Source: Saprospiraceae bacterium (GTDB taxonomy: Bacteria; Bacteroidota; Bacteroidia; Chitinophagales; Saprospiraceae). From it: a stretch of 64,000 bases of DNA. The notes under the pieces were generated by a model. It was not told the DNA's origin. It searched no databases and saw only the letters and a program-made list of their open reading frames with translations. Position numbers and translations under genes: made by a program. This document shows positions 57,065 through 64,000 of this stretch, in pieces. Positions within the stretch are counted from its first letter, which is position 1. The number at the start of each line of letters is the position of its first letter. The stretch spans positions 103,025-167,024 of the forward strand of contig JAHDFP010000006.1 in NCBI GenBank assembly GCA_020628095.1, read 5' to 3'.

Positions 57065-60000
57065 TTATAGTTTTCTGATTTTCATATTCCTAAACCATAC
57101 CTTATCCGCATGATCTTGGAATGCAATTTTTCCTGAGCTAAATTGTCCAAAACCCTCCATGTCTTTGAATTTACTATTGGCAATCATATTATTCCACTTA
57201 TCATTCCCCATTTCGAATTCGACAACCTTGTAGCCGTTCATCCAGAACTCTACTTGTTTGTTCTTAGATTTTATTGATACCTCATTCCATTCTCCAGCAG
57301 GTTTGACTGTGACATATTTGGTTTGGATCATATCATAGAGGTCACCTGCTCTGTGAGTTTCGTATTTGGTATCTGGATGACAAGTGTTGTCTAGTATTTG
57401 CATTTCTGGTCCTGTCCACCAAGTGCAGCAGTAAGTGGTATCTTCTTGTAGGTTGAACATAATGCCGCTGTTACCACAATTGGAAATTTTCCATTCCAGT
57501 TTTAGTTCGAAGTCTTCGTAAGTGTCATTGGTGACAAGGTCGCCCCCGCTCCCTTCTCTATTCGGATCAAAGCTAATGGCTTCACCTTCTATGGCCCATT
57601 TGGTATCTACGGATTCGGTTTTGAAAGTATGAAAATTGTCCATATTCTGACCATCGAATAATAAGCTCCAGCCATCCTCTTTTTCTTTAGTTGTTAAGGT
57701 GTTAATAAGAGAGATCTCCTGTTGTTCTGATCTGAAACCAGGAGAGTCGGAAGGTATATTATTCATAGTATACCACGCTTCTGTACTCCAGAGAGAGTTG
57801 TCATTTTCGCTAACGAAATATTTATTCAGGTGCACGTATATGATGTGACCTTCTTTCATGCCTTGTAGTTCTAAGAATACCTTTTTCCTATCATCAGATA
57901 CATTGACAGATTTTATCTCGAGATTTTTTTCGTCAAGTTTCGGACCGCCATACGCGGCTGTCGGCTTATAATACCATTGCTTAATATTATAATGGTCTGG
58001 TGAGCCGCCTTCTCCCTCTCGGAGAGGCTCTGTCAATTCTATTTCTATACCATCAGACTTAGCACGTATCGCGAGCATCTCAAAGGTACTCTCGCCATTA
58101 TATTTCATCTTTTGTAATCCAAACCAGAGCTGACCAGAGTGCTGCCAGTTGCCAGGATTACCTATACATCCAGCGTATAAGGTTTCTCCGTCAGGGCCCC
58201 AAGTGATTCGGTTGACACCGCCTTCTATGCCTTGCATAAATCTGAACACACAGCCTTGTAACTCTCCATCTACTTCTTCCACAAATACTCGCTTGACACC
58301 GCCATGCGTGACTTCGCCATGTATCATTTGATTTTTATAAGGTCCTATATTAAGTGATAATGGTGTCGTAGGAGAATTACCTATTTCGTCCTGAGGTAAC
58401 CAGACGACTGGTAATTTTTCTTTCATTCCTTCTGTGCCCTCGTAATCAACTGCCCTCGACCCGAACCATGCACCTTTAGTTACATGTAAGATCTTACTGG
58501 ATGGCAACCAGTCTCCTTGGTTGTCTGCTATGTAGAGATCACCACCGTAACCTACATCTATTCCGTTAGGCGTGCGTAGACCATTGGCAAATTTTTCCAT
58601 AGAGCCGTCGGCGATGGATACTTTCATACAGCTACCGCGATCTGGATGTTGGTTAGGCATACCTGCTCCTCCTGGTAATACTCCAGAGGCAAGATTAAAA
58701 TACAAATGACCATCTTTCTCTGCGAGACCAAATCCGAATTCATGAAAATTATTGGAGACACCCCAGTCATTGCATAGCACGCGATACTCATCGATCACAT
58801 CATCTCCATTGTGGTCAATGAGTTCGGTAAGTTCTTGTTTTTGCATTACAAAAATCCTATCTCCCACCACTTTGACGCCTAGCGGCTCTGCAAGACCCTG
58901 AGCGATTTTTTTGTAACTGATATTATCAGGGTTATCGGACGTCACATTATCGAGTAGGTATAATCCTCCTTCTTGATCCCATGTACTGACGAGGAGTCTA
59001 CCATCAGGAAGAAAATCCATACCGCCTACTTTAGGATTAAACTCTGGTGGTCTCGCTAGTGATACATCGAAACTAGGATGCATCCCATCGACTGGGTAGG
59101 TGTCTCCAGGAATCTTAGTCACGACAGACATAGGTAATGATAATCCACCTATGAGTTCTCTTGTTTCTTGGGCATGTGTTAGTATTTTGGAAGGTACGAC
59201 GCGCCACATTTTTTCATTCTCTGGCTTATAATTGAAAGAAAGAAATTTACCTCCTTGACCTTGATAGAACTCTATTTTGAACGGATGATAACCCGCTGAA
59301 AGGCGTACTTTATTTTGTTTCATAGAAGTGCCATGTGGGCCATCGTGATCTATTATAAGCTCATCATGGAAATATAACTTAGACCCGTCATCGCTCCATA
59401 ACCTAAATTCAAACAAACCTTCCTTTTCTATCTTAATATAACCTTCACACAGCATCGCAAAGTTGGCTTCTAATTCTTTGAAATCCCCATCGGCGAGATT
59501 ATCCAGATTAGGCATAATGCCTGCCATGATAGGTTTTTTACTGGATAAGTTAGAGGGTATCTTTTGAGTATTAGATGGTACATCGTAGACTCTGGTTAGT
59601 ATACCAGGAATCATATTTTCCTCCTTTACCTCATTAGCGCTAAATGATTTGGTTTCTTGTTTCTGTTCACCACTTTTGCCTTCATAGTCCGCTAGGCTAA
59701 AAATATAGCTGACCATTTCTTTGAGGTCAAAATCACTAATCTCTGGATGTGGCGTCATGACCTCGGGTCCCCATATTCCTGATCCGCCTTTCTTTATTTT
59801 TTGGACCAGCATGAGATTATTGGCATCGCTATGCTCATATTTTTTGGCGATTGAGACATAAGAGGGTCCGATGGTTTTCTTTTGGCTATTGTGGCAAGTA
59901 CGACAATCATTCTTACCAATTAGTTGAGCCCCAGGCGGCAGAGACGAATCATCGGTATCAAAACCGTCATCCAAATTAGGATCAAGTATCACTGGTGCAT

Positions 60001-60739
60001 TAAATCTAATCTCCACGGTACTTTCTTTTTTATCGCCATCATTAGTAATAGGGAGATCAATATTATGGACAGGATAAGATTTGCCCTTGTAATCTAGGGC
60101 ATTGTCTGATGTATTGACTTTTCCCGTTTCGGTAATGATTCTGGAGGCATCCACTACATAGGTCTGACACTGTACATATAGTTGGTCCTCAGAGCTAATC
60201 TCATCATCTGAGTAAAATGTTCTGGTCAGCGTATGTTCCTTACCATCTGTCAATCCTGAGCCTAATCTTTCTATAATAGTATACGATCTCTTATTATCAG
60301 GATGCTGAATACTATACATCAGCTCTAGTCGATCTTCGTCATATCTATGTCCTAGATAATCGGTATTAGCCATGACTTTTTCTCCATTAGCTAGAAAATA
60401 CCAAGAGGAATAGTCCGCATCTTGCTTGATATAGGCGTCTCCGACGGCTGCAGGTTGAGGACCATGCGCACCATTATATACGGCGCCATCATAGTTGACT
60501 ATGCCTTTCCATGCTTTATATAGAGAAGAGGTCTGCGTATTATAGCTCACAAAAAAATCCTCCTGCAACTGCGCGGTAAGCATACGCGGTATACCATCAA
60601 GAACAGATCGAAACACCCACATTTGAGTATCGTCTGATGACATTGTGGATGAAGAAGAACTGTGATTATCTCTTTTTTGGTCAGAAGAGCAGGAAAGCAT
60701 TAATACGATAGCTACTAAGGCTAGAATTGTAGTCCTCAT
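57065..60739 (-). CDS. Multi-domain lipoprotein: cytochrome c, PA14, propeller, DUF1080
   Basis: A 1224-aa lipoprotein (lipobox MLSCS). Order seen: N-terminal domain of unknown family (about 30-260); mono-heme cytochrome c with Cys279-x-x-Cys282-His283 (CRTCH) and a Met in EVMTPHPEI; PA14 domain (about 380-520: GLFEFRLWSDDGSKLYFHDELIIDHDG); a six-bladed dehydrogenase/propeller domain (about 545-850: GGMDFLPDGRLLVSTWDQEGG, NGIDVGYGGDLYIADN); and C-terminal DUF1080/3-keto-disaccharide hydrolase (about 1010-1224: WSLLFDGQNMDNF, CGNSGIMFN, WNEVSIKSKNKQVEFWMNG). Such fusions occur in Bacteroidota/Planctomycetota; the fusion itself suggests one sugar-oxidising step plus hydrolysis. Confidence 0.87.
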   Translation of the reverse strand: MRTTILALVAIVLMLSCSSDQKRDNHSSSSSTMSSDDTQMWVFRSVLDGIPRMLTAQLQEDFFVSYNTQTSSLYKAWKGIVNYDGAVYNGAHGPQPAAVGDAYIKQDADYSSWYFLANGEKVMANTDYLGHRYDEDRLELMYSIQHPDNKRSYTIIERLGSGLTDGKEHTLTRTFYSDDEISSEDQLYVQCQTYVVDASRIITETGKVNTSDNALDYKGKSYPVHNIDLPITNDGDKKESTVEIRFNAPVILDPNLDDGFDTDDSSLPPGAQLIGKNDCRTCHNSQKKTIGPSYVSIAKKYEHSDANNLMLVQKIKKGGSGIWGPEVMTPHPEISDFDLKEMVSYIFSLADYEGKSGEQKQETKSFSANEVKEENMIPGILTRVYDVPSNTQKIPSNLSSKKPIMAGIMPNLDNLADGDFKELEANFAMLCEGYIKIEKEGLFEFRLWSDDGSKLYFHDELIIDHDGPHGTSMKQNKVRLSAGYHPFKIEFYQGQGGKFLSFNYKPENEKMWRVVPSKILTHAQETRELIGGLSLPMSVVTKIPGDTYPVDGMHPSFDVSLARPPEFNPKVGGMDFLPDGRLLVSTWDQEGGLYLLDNVTSDNPDNISYKKIAQGLAEPLGVKVVGDRIFVMQKQELTELIDHNGDDVIDEYRVLCNDWGVSNNFHEFGFGLAEKDGHLYFNLASGVLPGGAGMPNQHPDRGSCMKVSIADGSMEKFANGLRTPNGIDVGYGGDLYIADNQGDWLPSSKILHVTKGAWFGSRAVDYEGTEGMKEKLPVVWLPQDEIGNSPTTPLSLNIGPYKNQMIHGEVTHGGVKRVFVEEVDGELQGCVFRFMQGIEGGVNRITWGPDGETLYAGCIGNPGNWQHSGQLWFGLQKMKYNGESTFEMLAIRAKSDGIEIELTEPLREGEGGSPDHYNIKQWYYKPTAAYGGPKLDEKNLEIKSVNVSDDRKKVFLELQGMKEGHIIYVHLNKYFVSENDNSLWSTEAWYTMNNIPSDSPGFRSEQQEISLINTLTTKEKEDGWSLLFDGQNMDNFHTFKTESVDTKWAIEGEAISFDPNREGSGGDLVTNDTYEDFELKLEWKISNCGNSGIMFNLQEDTTYCCTWWTGPEMQILDNTCHPDTKYETHRAGDLYDMIQTKYVTVKPAGEWNEVSIKSKNKQVEFWMNGYKVVEFEMGNDKWNNMIANSKFKDMEGFGQFSSGKIAFQDHADKVWFRNMKIRKL

Positions 60740-60787
60740 TGACGTTGGTTTTACGAAGACATTAAAATAGTCGTTTTTGCCTCTTTT

Positions 60788-60806
60788 TTATAACTGAAAG
60801 TTATAA
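60788..60806. promoter_or_regulatory. Dyad TTATAACT-GAA-AGTTATAA
   Basis: A perfect 8-bp inverted repeat with a 3-nt spacer lies 49 nt upstream of the lipoprotein gene start and 67 nt upstream of the divergent small gene. It could be an operator for either. It is AT-rich, so chance is possible. Confidence 0.3.
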
Positions 60807-60872
60807 GTCATATTACAATCTGCTTAAATACAAAGGGGTTTATGGCATAGTTTCTGCTTTTTTCTCGATGTT

Positions 60873-61214
60873 ATGAATATCGAAGAAATTAATAGAAAGC
60901 ACTTTATAGAGACGGATATGTATTACAGAGTAGGGTATGGACTCTCCTCTAAGCTCATTAAGTTTTCTAACGGTATTTTTTCATTAGAAGTCGTCATGTC
61001 TAAAAAATGGTCCAAAGACTTCAATTCTACCTCTCAAGAGTTGGCTTATCTATGGAAAAACAGTCATAAAGAGCTAAAAAACTCTGTAGGTTGTAAGATC
61101 TTTATCATAGATGCCAGAACATACCAGTACAAGCAAGCGCTTATCAACCGTGGTGTCAAGCCGGGATATGATGCTAAGAAAGGTATCTTATTCAGAAAGG
61201 GATATCTCAACTAA
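60873..61214 (+). CDS. Small hypothetical protein
   Basis: A 113-aa basic soluble protein (FIETDMYYRVGYGLSSKLIKFS, VGCKIFIIDARTYQYKQALINRGVKPGY). It has no signal peptide or membrane span, and I recognise no family. It is divergent from the DUF1080 lipoprotein and 93 nt ahead of the small membrane gene. Confidence 0.55.
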   Translation: MNIEEINRKHFIETDMYYRVGYGLSSKLIKFSNGIFSLEVVMSKKWSKDFNSTSQELAYLWKNSHKELKNSVGCKIFIIDARTYQYKQALINRGVKPGYDAKKGILFRKGYLN

Positions 61215-61307
61215 AAAATTCTCTTTTCCTGCTAATTGGGTTATTTTGAGGAAAAATAACCCATCAAAAAAAATCTAAACATATATTCCTTCTGGTCGAA
61301 CATCCTT

Positions 61308-61658
61308 TTGTTCCTCCTTCTCATCATTGTTCTTGTGACTCAGGGTCAGGGCAAATTTGCTGTTGATGGCACGGATTGGGATGGTCTTAATAGATTCGCA
61401 TTTCTTGGTAAGGGTCTCCAGGGCTTGGCTCTACTGTCGGCTGTCGTATTCGCAGTATATCTTCTAACCCTTTTGTTATCCAAAACTAAATGGCGACTTT
61501 TCAAAATATTGTATTTCCTTGTTTCGCTTATTAGTCTCGCGGTACTTATCGTTTTATTGACCTTTGATGTATTTGGCTATTCTCTTTTATTTACGATTTT
61601 GGTTTGGCTGGCACTTATACATCTCGTTATGAGGTGGTTTTATTTTTATAAAACTTAG
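61308..61658 (+). CDS. Small four-span membrane protein, start uncertain
   Basis: The TTG at 61308 gives 116 aa: FLLLIIVLVTQGQGKFAVDG, then spans near LALLSAVVFAVYLLTLLLS, ILYFLVSLISLAVLIVLL and LLFTILVWLALIHLVMRW. The frame stays open to 61260: from ATC at 61263 it would read KKNLNIYSFWSNILL into the first span, a natural N-terminus, yet no ATG, GTG or TTG precedes it. A noncanonical ATC start is possible. Its TAG overlaps the TAA of the acyl-CoA dehydrogenase gene on the other strand. Confidence 0.6.
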   Translation: MFLLLIIVLVTQGQGKFAVDGTDWDGLNRFAFLGKGLQGLALLSAVVFAVYLLTLLLSKTKWRLFKILYFLVSLISLAVLIVLLTFDVFGYSLLFTILVWLALIHLVMRWFYFYKT

Positions 61659-62869
61659 GTCAACTGACTATATTTCTTAATTGTATTCCTACCAAGCTGG
61701 TATTGATGCACCTCATCTGGTCCATCCGCTAACCTCATAAATCTGGCGTACATCCAAAACTCACTAAGCGGCGTATCTTGACAAACACCCATACCCCCAA
61801 AAGCCTGAATGGCACGGTCTATAACGACGCTGGCCATCTTAGGTACAGATATTTTGATCATCGCGATAAGGTCTTTAGCGCCTTTGATTCCTTCTTTGTC
61901 GATTTTGTCCGCAGCTGCAAAAGTGAGTAATCGCATCTGCTCGATATCGCATCTGGACTGTGCTATGTCCTGTCTTATGCTGCTATATGAAGCGATATTC
62001 TTTCCAAAGGTTGTCCTAGTTACCACGCGCTGACACATCAGCTCTAGCGCGCGCTGACTTGCCCCGATCAATCGCATGCAATGATGAATCCGACCCGGTC
62101 CGAGACGCCCTTGTGCAATTTCGAATCCACGTCCTTCACCTAATATTATATTCTCTTTAGGCACTCTGACATTAGTCAGCTTGATTTCGCAGTGACCTTC
62201 TGGAGAGTGATTGCCACCATATACACGCAAAGGTCTGATGACTTCTACCCCTTCTGTATCTCTCGGGACGATGACCATACTTTGTTGATTGTATTTGTCT
62301 CCTTCTGGATTAGTCTTGCCCATGACTATGAATACTTTGCAATCCGGATGCATTGCTCCAGTAGACCACCACTTATGTCCATTGATGATATAGTGATCGC
62401 CATCCGCTTGGATCGCTGTCTCTATATTCGTTGCATCTGAGGAAGCGACGGCAGGTTCTGTCATAAGGAAAGCAGATCTTATCTTGCCATCCATAAGAGG
62501 GGTAAGCCATCGCTGTTTTTGCTCTTCGTTACCATACTTAGCTAATACTTCCATATTGCCAGTGTCAGGAGCAGAACAGTTGAATACAACGGATGACCAC
62601 AGGACACGACCCATGAGTTCTGCCAGAGGCGCATACTCTAGATTAGTGAGTCCTGGGCTGTATTTTCCATATTCTTCTGGGAGGAAGAGATTCCATAATC
62701 CAGCATCTTGTGCTAAGGACTTGAGCTTCTCCATCTCTGGAAAAACTTGCCAGGGATTGTGATGTACATATTCTTCGTAAGCTCTCTCCAGCGGATATAT
62801 ATGCTTATCCATGAAGTCCTTGATCCTATCTTGTCTTTCTACCGATGACTTAGAAAATGTAAAATGCAT
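61655..62869 (-). CDS. Acyl-CoA dehydrogenase (ACAD10/11 type)
   Basis: A 404-aa flavoenzyme: N-terminal helices (FLPEEYG, YAPLAELMGR), central beta domain (FLMTEPAVASSDATNIE, HKWWSTGAMHPDCKVFIVMGKT, VTNVRVPKENIILGEGRGFEIAQGRLGPGR-like region) and C-terminal helices (RTTFGKNIASYSSIRQDIA, IQAFGGMGVCQDTPLSEFWMYAR, MRLADGPDEVHQYQLGR). The DGPDEVH end is like ACAD10/11 and LvaC-type enzymes. It overlaps the kinase gene by one base (TAATG). Confidence 0.9.
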   Translation of the reverse strand: MHFTFSKSSVERQDRIKDFMDKHIYPLERAYEEYVHHNPWQVFPEMEKLKSLAQDAGLWNLFLPEEYGKYSPGLTNLEYAPLAELMGRVLWSSVVFNCSAPDTGNMEVLAKYGNEEQKQRWLTPLMDGKIRSAFLMTEPAVASSDATNIETAIQADGDHYIINGHKWWSTGAMHPDCKVFIVMGKTNPEGDKYNQQSMVIVPRDTEGVEVIRPLRVYGGNHSPEGHCEIKLTNVRVPKENIILGEGRGFEIAQGRLGPGRIHHCMRLIGASQRALELMCQRVVTRTTFGKNIASYSSIRQDIAQSRCDIEQMRLLTFAAADKIDKEGIKGAKDLIAMIKISVPKMASVVIDRAIQAFGGMGVCQDTPLSEFWMYARFMRLADGPDEVHQYQLGRNTIKKYSQLT

Positions 62870-63909
62870 TAGGCTGTTTTTAGTTTTTGTAGGGCAATAT
62901 TAGATAGGACCTTGGCCGTATGACCAAAGTATTTCATTCTTTCGTCTTTAGTCTGTCCGTCAGCATACCGCTTGTATAATTGCTGTGCAATCACTGCTGC
63001 TTTCCAAAAACTAAAACCTTCATACCAATATAATTCTGTCATATCTAACCCCGTCTTCTTTTTATAAAGATCAATGATAAATTCTTTGGGTGGATAATCC
63101 CCTTGTAGTTGTATAGGGAGCTTATCCATATTCAGGTTTTTATCAGGCCAATAACCCAGTGCTGTACCCAAATCAACCAAGGGATCACCTATCGTACACA
63201 TATCCCAATCAAAAACAGAAGACACCTCATCAGGGTTATCTGGCTGGAACTGGCAATTATCGAGCTTGATATCATTATGGATGACTGATATGCGCTGAGT
63301 GGTCGGAATATTTTGGGTTAGTATCTCGGAGATTTCTTTGGATACAGGATCATCGGCTTCCGTCTTGGCAATGTCGGCGCGCTTTGTCCATCCTGCTAAT
63401 TGTCGCTCCAGATAACCTTCTGGTTTGCCCAGATGTGTGAGATTAGCTTTTTCTATATCTATATTATGTAAGGTAGCCAGCATCTTGGTCATCGCGGTGG
63501 CTAATCGGGATTCGACGTTATCCATATCCTTGAACTCATCGATCATCACCGTCCTAACGACCACACCAGTCCGACGTTCCATCACGACAAAATCTGCACC
63601 GATGATTTCCTGATTGTCGCATACCAAAAACGCTCTCGGCGCTTGTGGAAAGTATTTATATAACTGAGATAGTACGCGATATTCTCTTTTCATAGAATGT
63701 GTGCCAGGAGCCAGTTTGCCAAATGGTGGTCTTCTCAGTACATATTCCTGATCACCAAAACTGATGAGATAGGTCAGATTAGCATGACCTCCATAAAATT
63801 GTTTGACAGAAAAAGGGGCTTCACCGACTGGAAGATGTTCTCTGAGGTAAGGCTCTAGATTAGTCCAGTTTTGTTCTTCACCTTTTCTTATGACTTTGGC
63901 TATATCCAT
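62869..63909 (-). CDS. APH-family phosphotransferase (ACAD10/11 kinase-like)
   Basis: A 346-aa kinase-fold protein: KQFYGGHANLTYLISFGDQEYVLRRPPFG, then the catalytic loop His211-Asn-Asp213...Asn218 (VIHNDIKLDNCQF) and metal-binding Asp234-Trp-Asp236 (VFDWDMCTIGDPLVDLG). Such kinases, beside or fused to an acyl-CoA dehydrogenase in ACAD10/11 and LvaA-LvaC, phosphorylate 4-hydroxyacyl groups. 91 nt upstream at the window edge contain no supported gene. Confidence 0.88.
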   Translation of the reverse strand: MDIAKVIRKGEEQNWTNLEPYLREHLPVGEAPFSVKQFYGGHANLTYLISFGDQEYVLRRPPFGKLAPGTHSMKREYRVLSQLYKYFPQAPRAFLVCDNQEIIGADFVVMERRTGVVVRTVMIDEFKDMDNVESRLATAMTKMLATLHNIDIEKANLTHLGKPEGYLERQLAGWTKRADIAKTEADDPVSKEISEILTQNIPTTQRISVIHNDIKLDNCQFQPDNPDEVSSVFDWDMCTIGDPLVDLGTALGYWPDKNLNMDKLPIQLQGDYPPKEFIIDLYKKKTGLDMTELYWYEGFSFWKAAVIAQQLYKRYADGQTKDERMKYFGHTAKVLSNIALQKLKTA

Positions 63910-64000
63910 GCTGGTTATATATGCTTGATTCTACGTAAAATGCAAAAGGCTTCTAATTTATATTTTTTCGCTTGGAAATTACCCTATGTGATGGCTATCG

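Noticed and set aside
63979..64000. Possible 3' end of another minus-strand gene at the right edge
   Set aside because: Only seven codons before the edge; not enough to support a feature.
1..64000. CRISPR array, IS element, prophage, tRNA or rRNA
   Set aside because: No regularly spaced direct repeats, transposase or integrase genes, tRNA cloverleaf or rRNA-like stretch seen; intergenic gaps are short.

Overview
The window looks like a chromosomal segment of a Bacteroidota bacterium, most likely in or near the Saprospiria (Saprospiraceae/Lewinella-like). Reasons: moderately AT-rich DNA; a promoter before acpP that fits the Bacteroidota TTTG / TAnnTTTG type; short intergenic gaps and many ATGA or TAATG gene overlaps; type IX secretion (T9SS) C-terminal sorting domains; lipoproteins with Cys lipoboxes; families typical of the phylum (DUF4292, DUF5916, DUF1080, SAM hydroxide adenosyltransferase next to phoH); and tandem GCDSIINV repeats that I associate with Saprospiraceae secreted proteins. 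No rRNA, tRNA, CRISPR array, prophage or insertion sequence is visible.

Layout. 1-5520 (minus): pyk, a TPR protein, a DUF4292 lipoprotein, a degenerate EnvC/M23 protein and the 5' part of hflX, which runs off the left edge. 5727-10141 (plus): promoter, acpP, a hairpin, fabF, rnc, a DUF457 membrane protein and a GH113 hydrolase. 10177-12937: a secreted YD-like protein facing dapA-accA. 13206-18845: a giant secreted trypsin-like T9SS protease. 18864-26557 (minus): alpha-2-macroglobulin with intact thioester plus PBP1C. 26739-29210 (plus): ggt and a RHH/PIN toxin-antitoxin pair with a palindromic operator. 29303-32757 (minus): a 35-aa membrane peptide missed by length cut-offs, a DUF5916 protein and a Cys-rich lipoprotein. 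32911-40954: M1-like peptidase, membrane proteins, fatty-acid-hydroxylase family protein, AspT/YidE transporter, and SAM-hydrolase-family/ABM/aroB in tight coupling. 41096-43734 (plus): phoH, an OsmC-family gene, aroA. 43736-49715: secreted metzincin, rlmN, CorC-like protein, orphan histidine kinase. 49721-53621: small conserved protein, cyclophilin, PadR-PspC module with a repeat-rich operator, and a T9SS protein preceded by what looks like a decayed T9SS sorting-domain tail. 53930-63909 (mostly minus): Na+/H+ antiporter, an operon of a four-domain cytochrome c/PA14/propeller/DUF1080 lipoprotein and a sugar-type MFS transporter, two small unknown genes, and an acyl-CoA dehydrogenase/APH-kinase pair resembling the split halves of ACAD10/11.

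The genes are mostly housekeeping (fatty-acid synthesis, shikimate and lysine pathways, glycolysis, RNA processing) mixed with envelope and secreted degradative functions. The most interesting items are the fused cytochrome c/DUF1080 protein, the ACAD/kinase pair, the hidden 35-aa membrane peptide, the T9SS remnant, a terminator folded from the coding end of the antiporter gene, a possible AUC-initiated membrane protein, and two tail-to-tail gene pairs sharing a TTAG stop. No clearly new multi-gene system was found.
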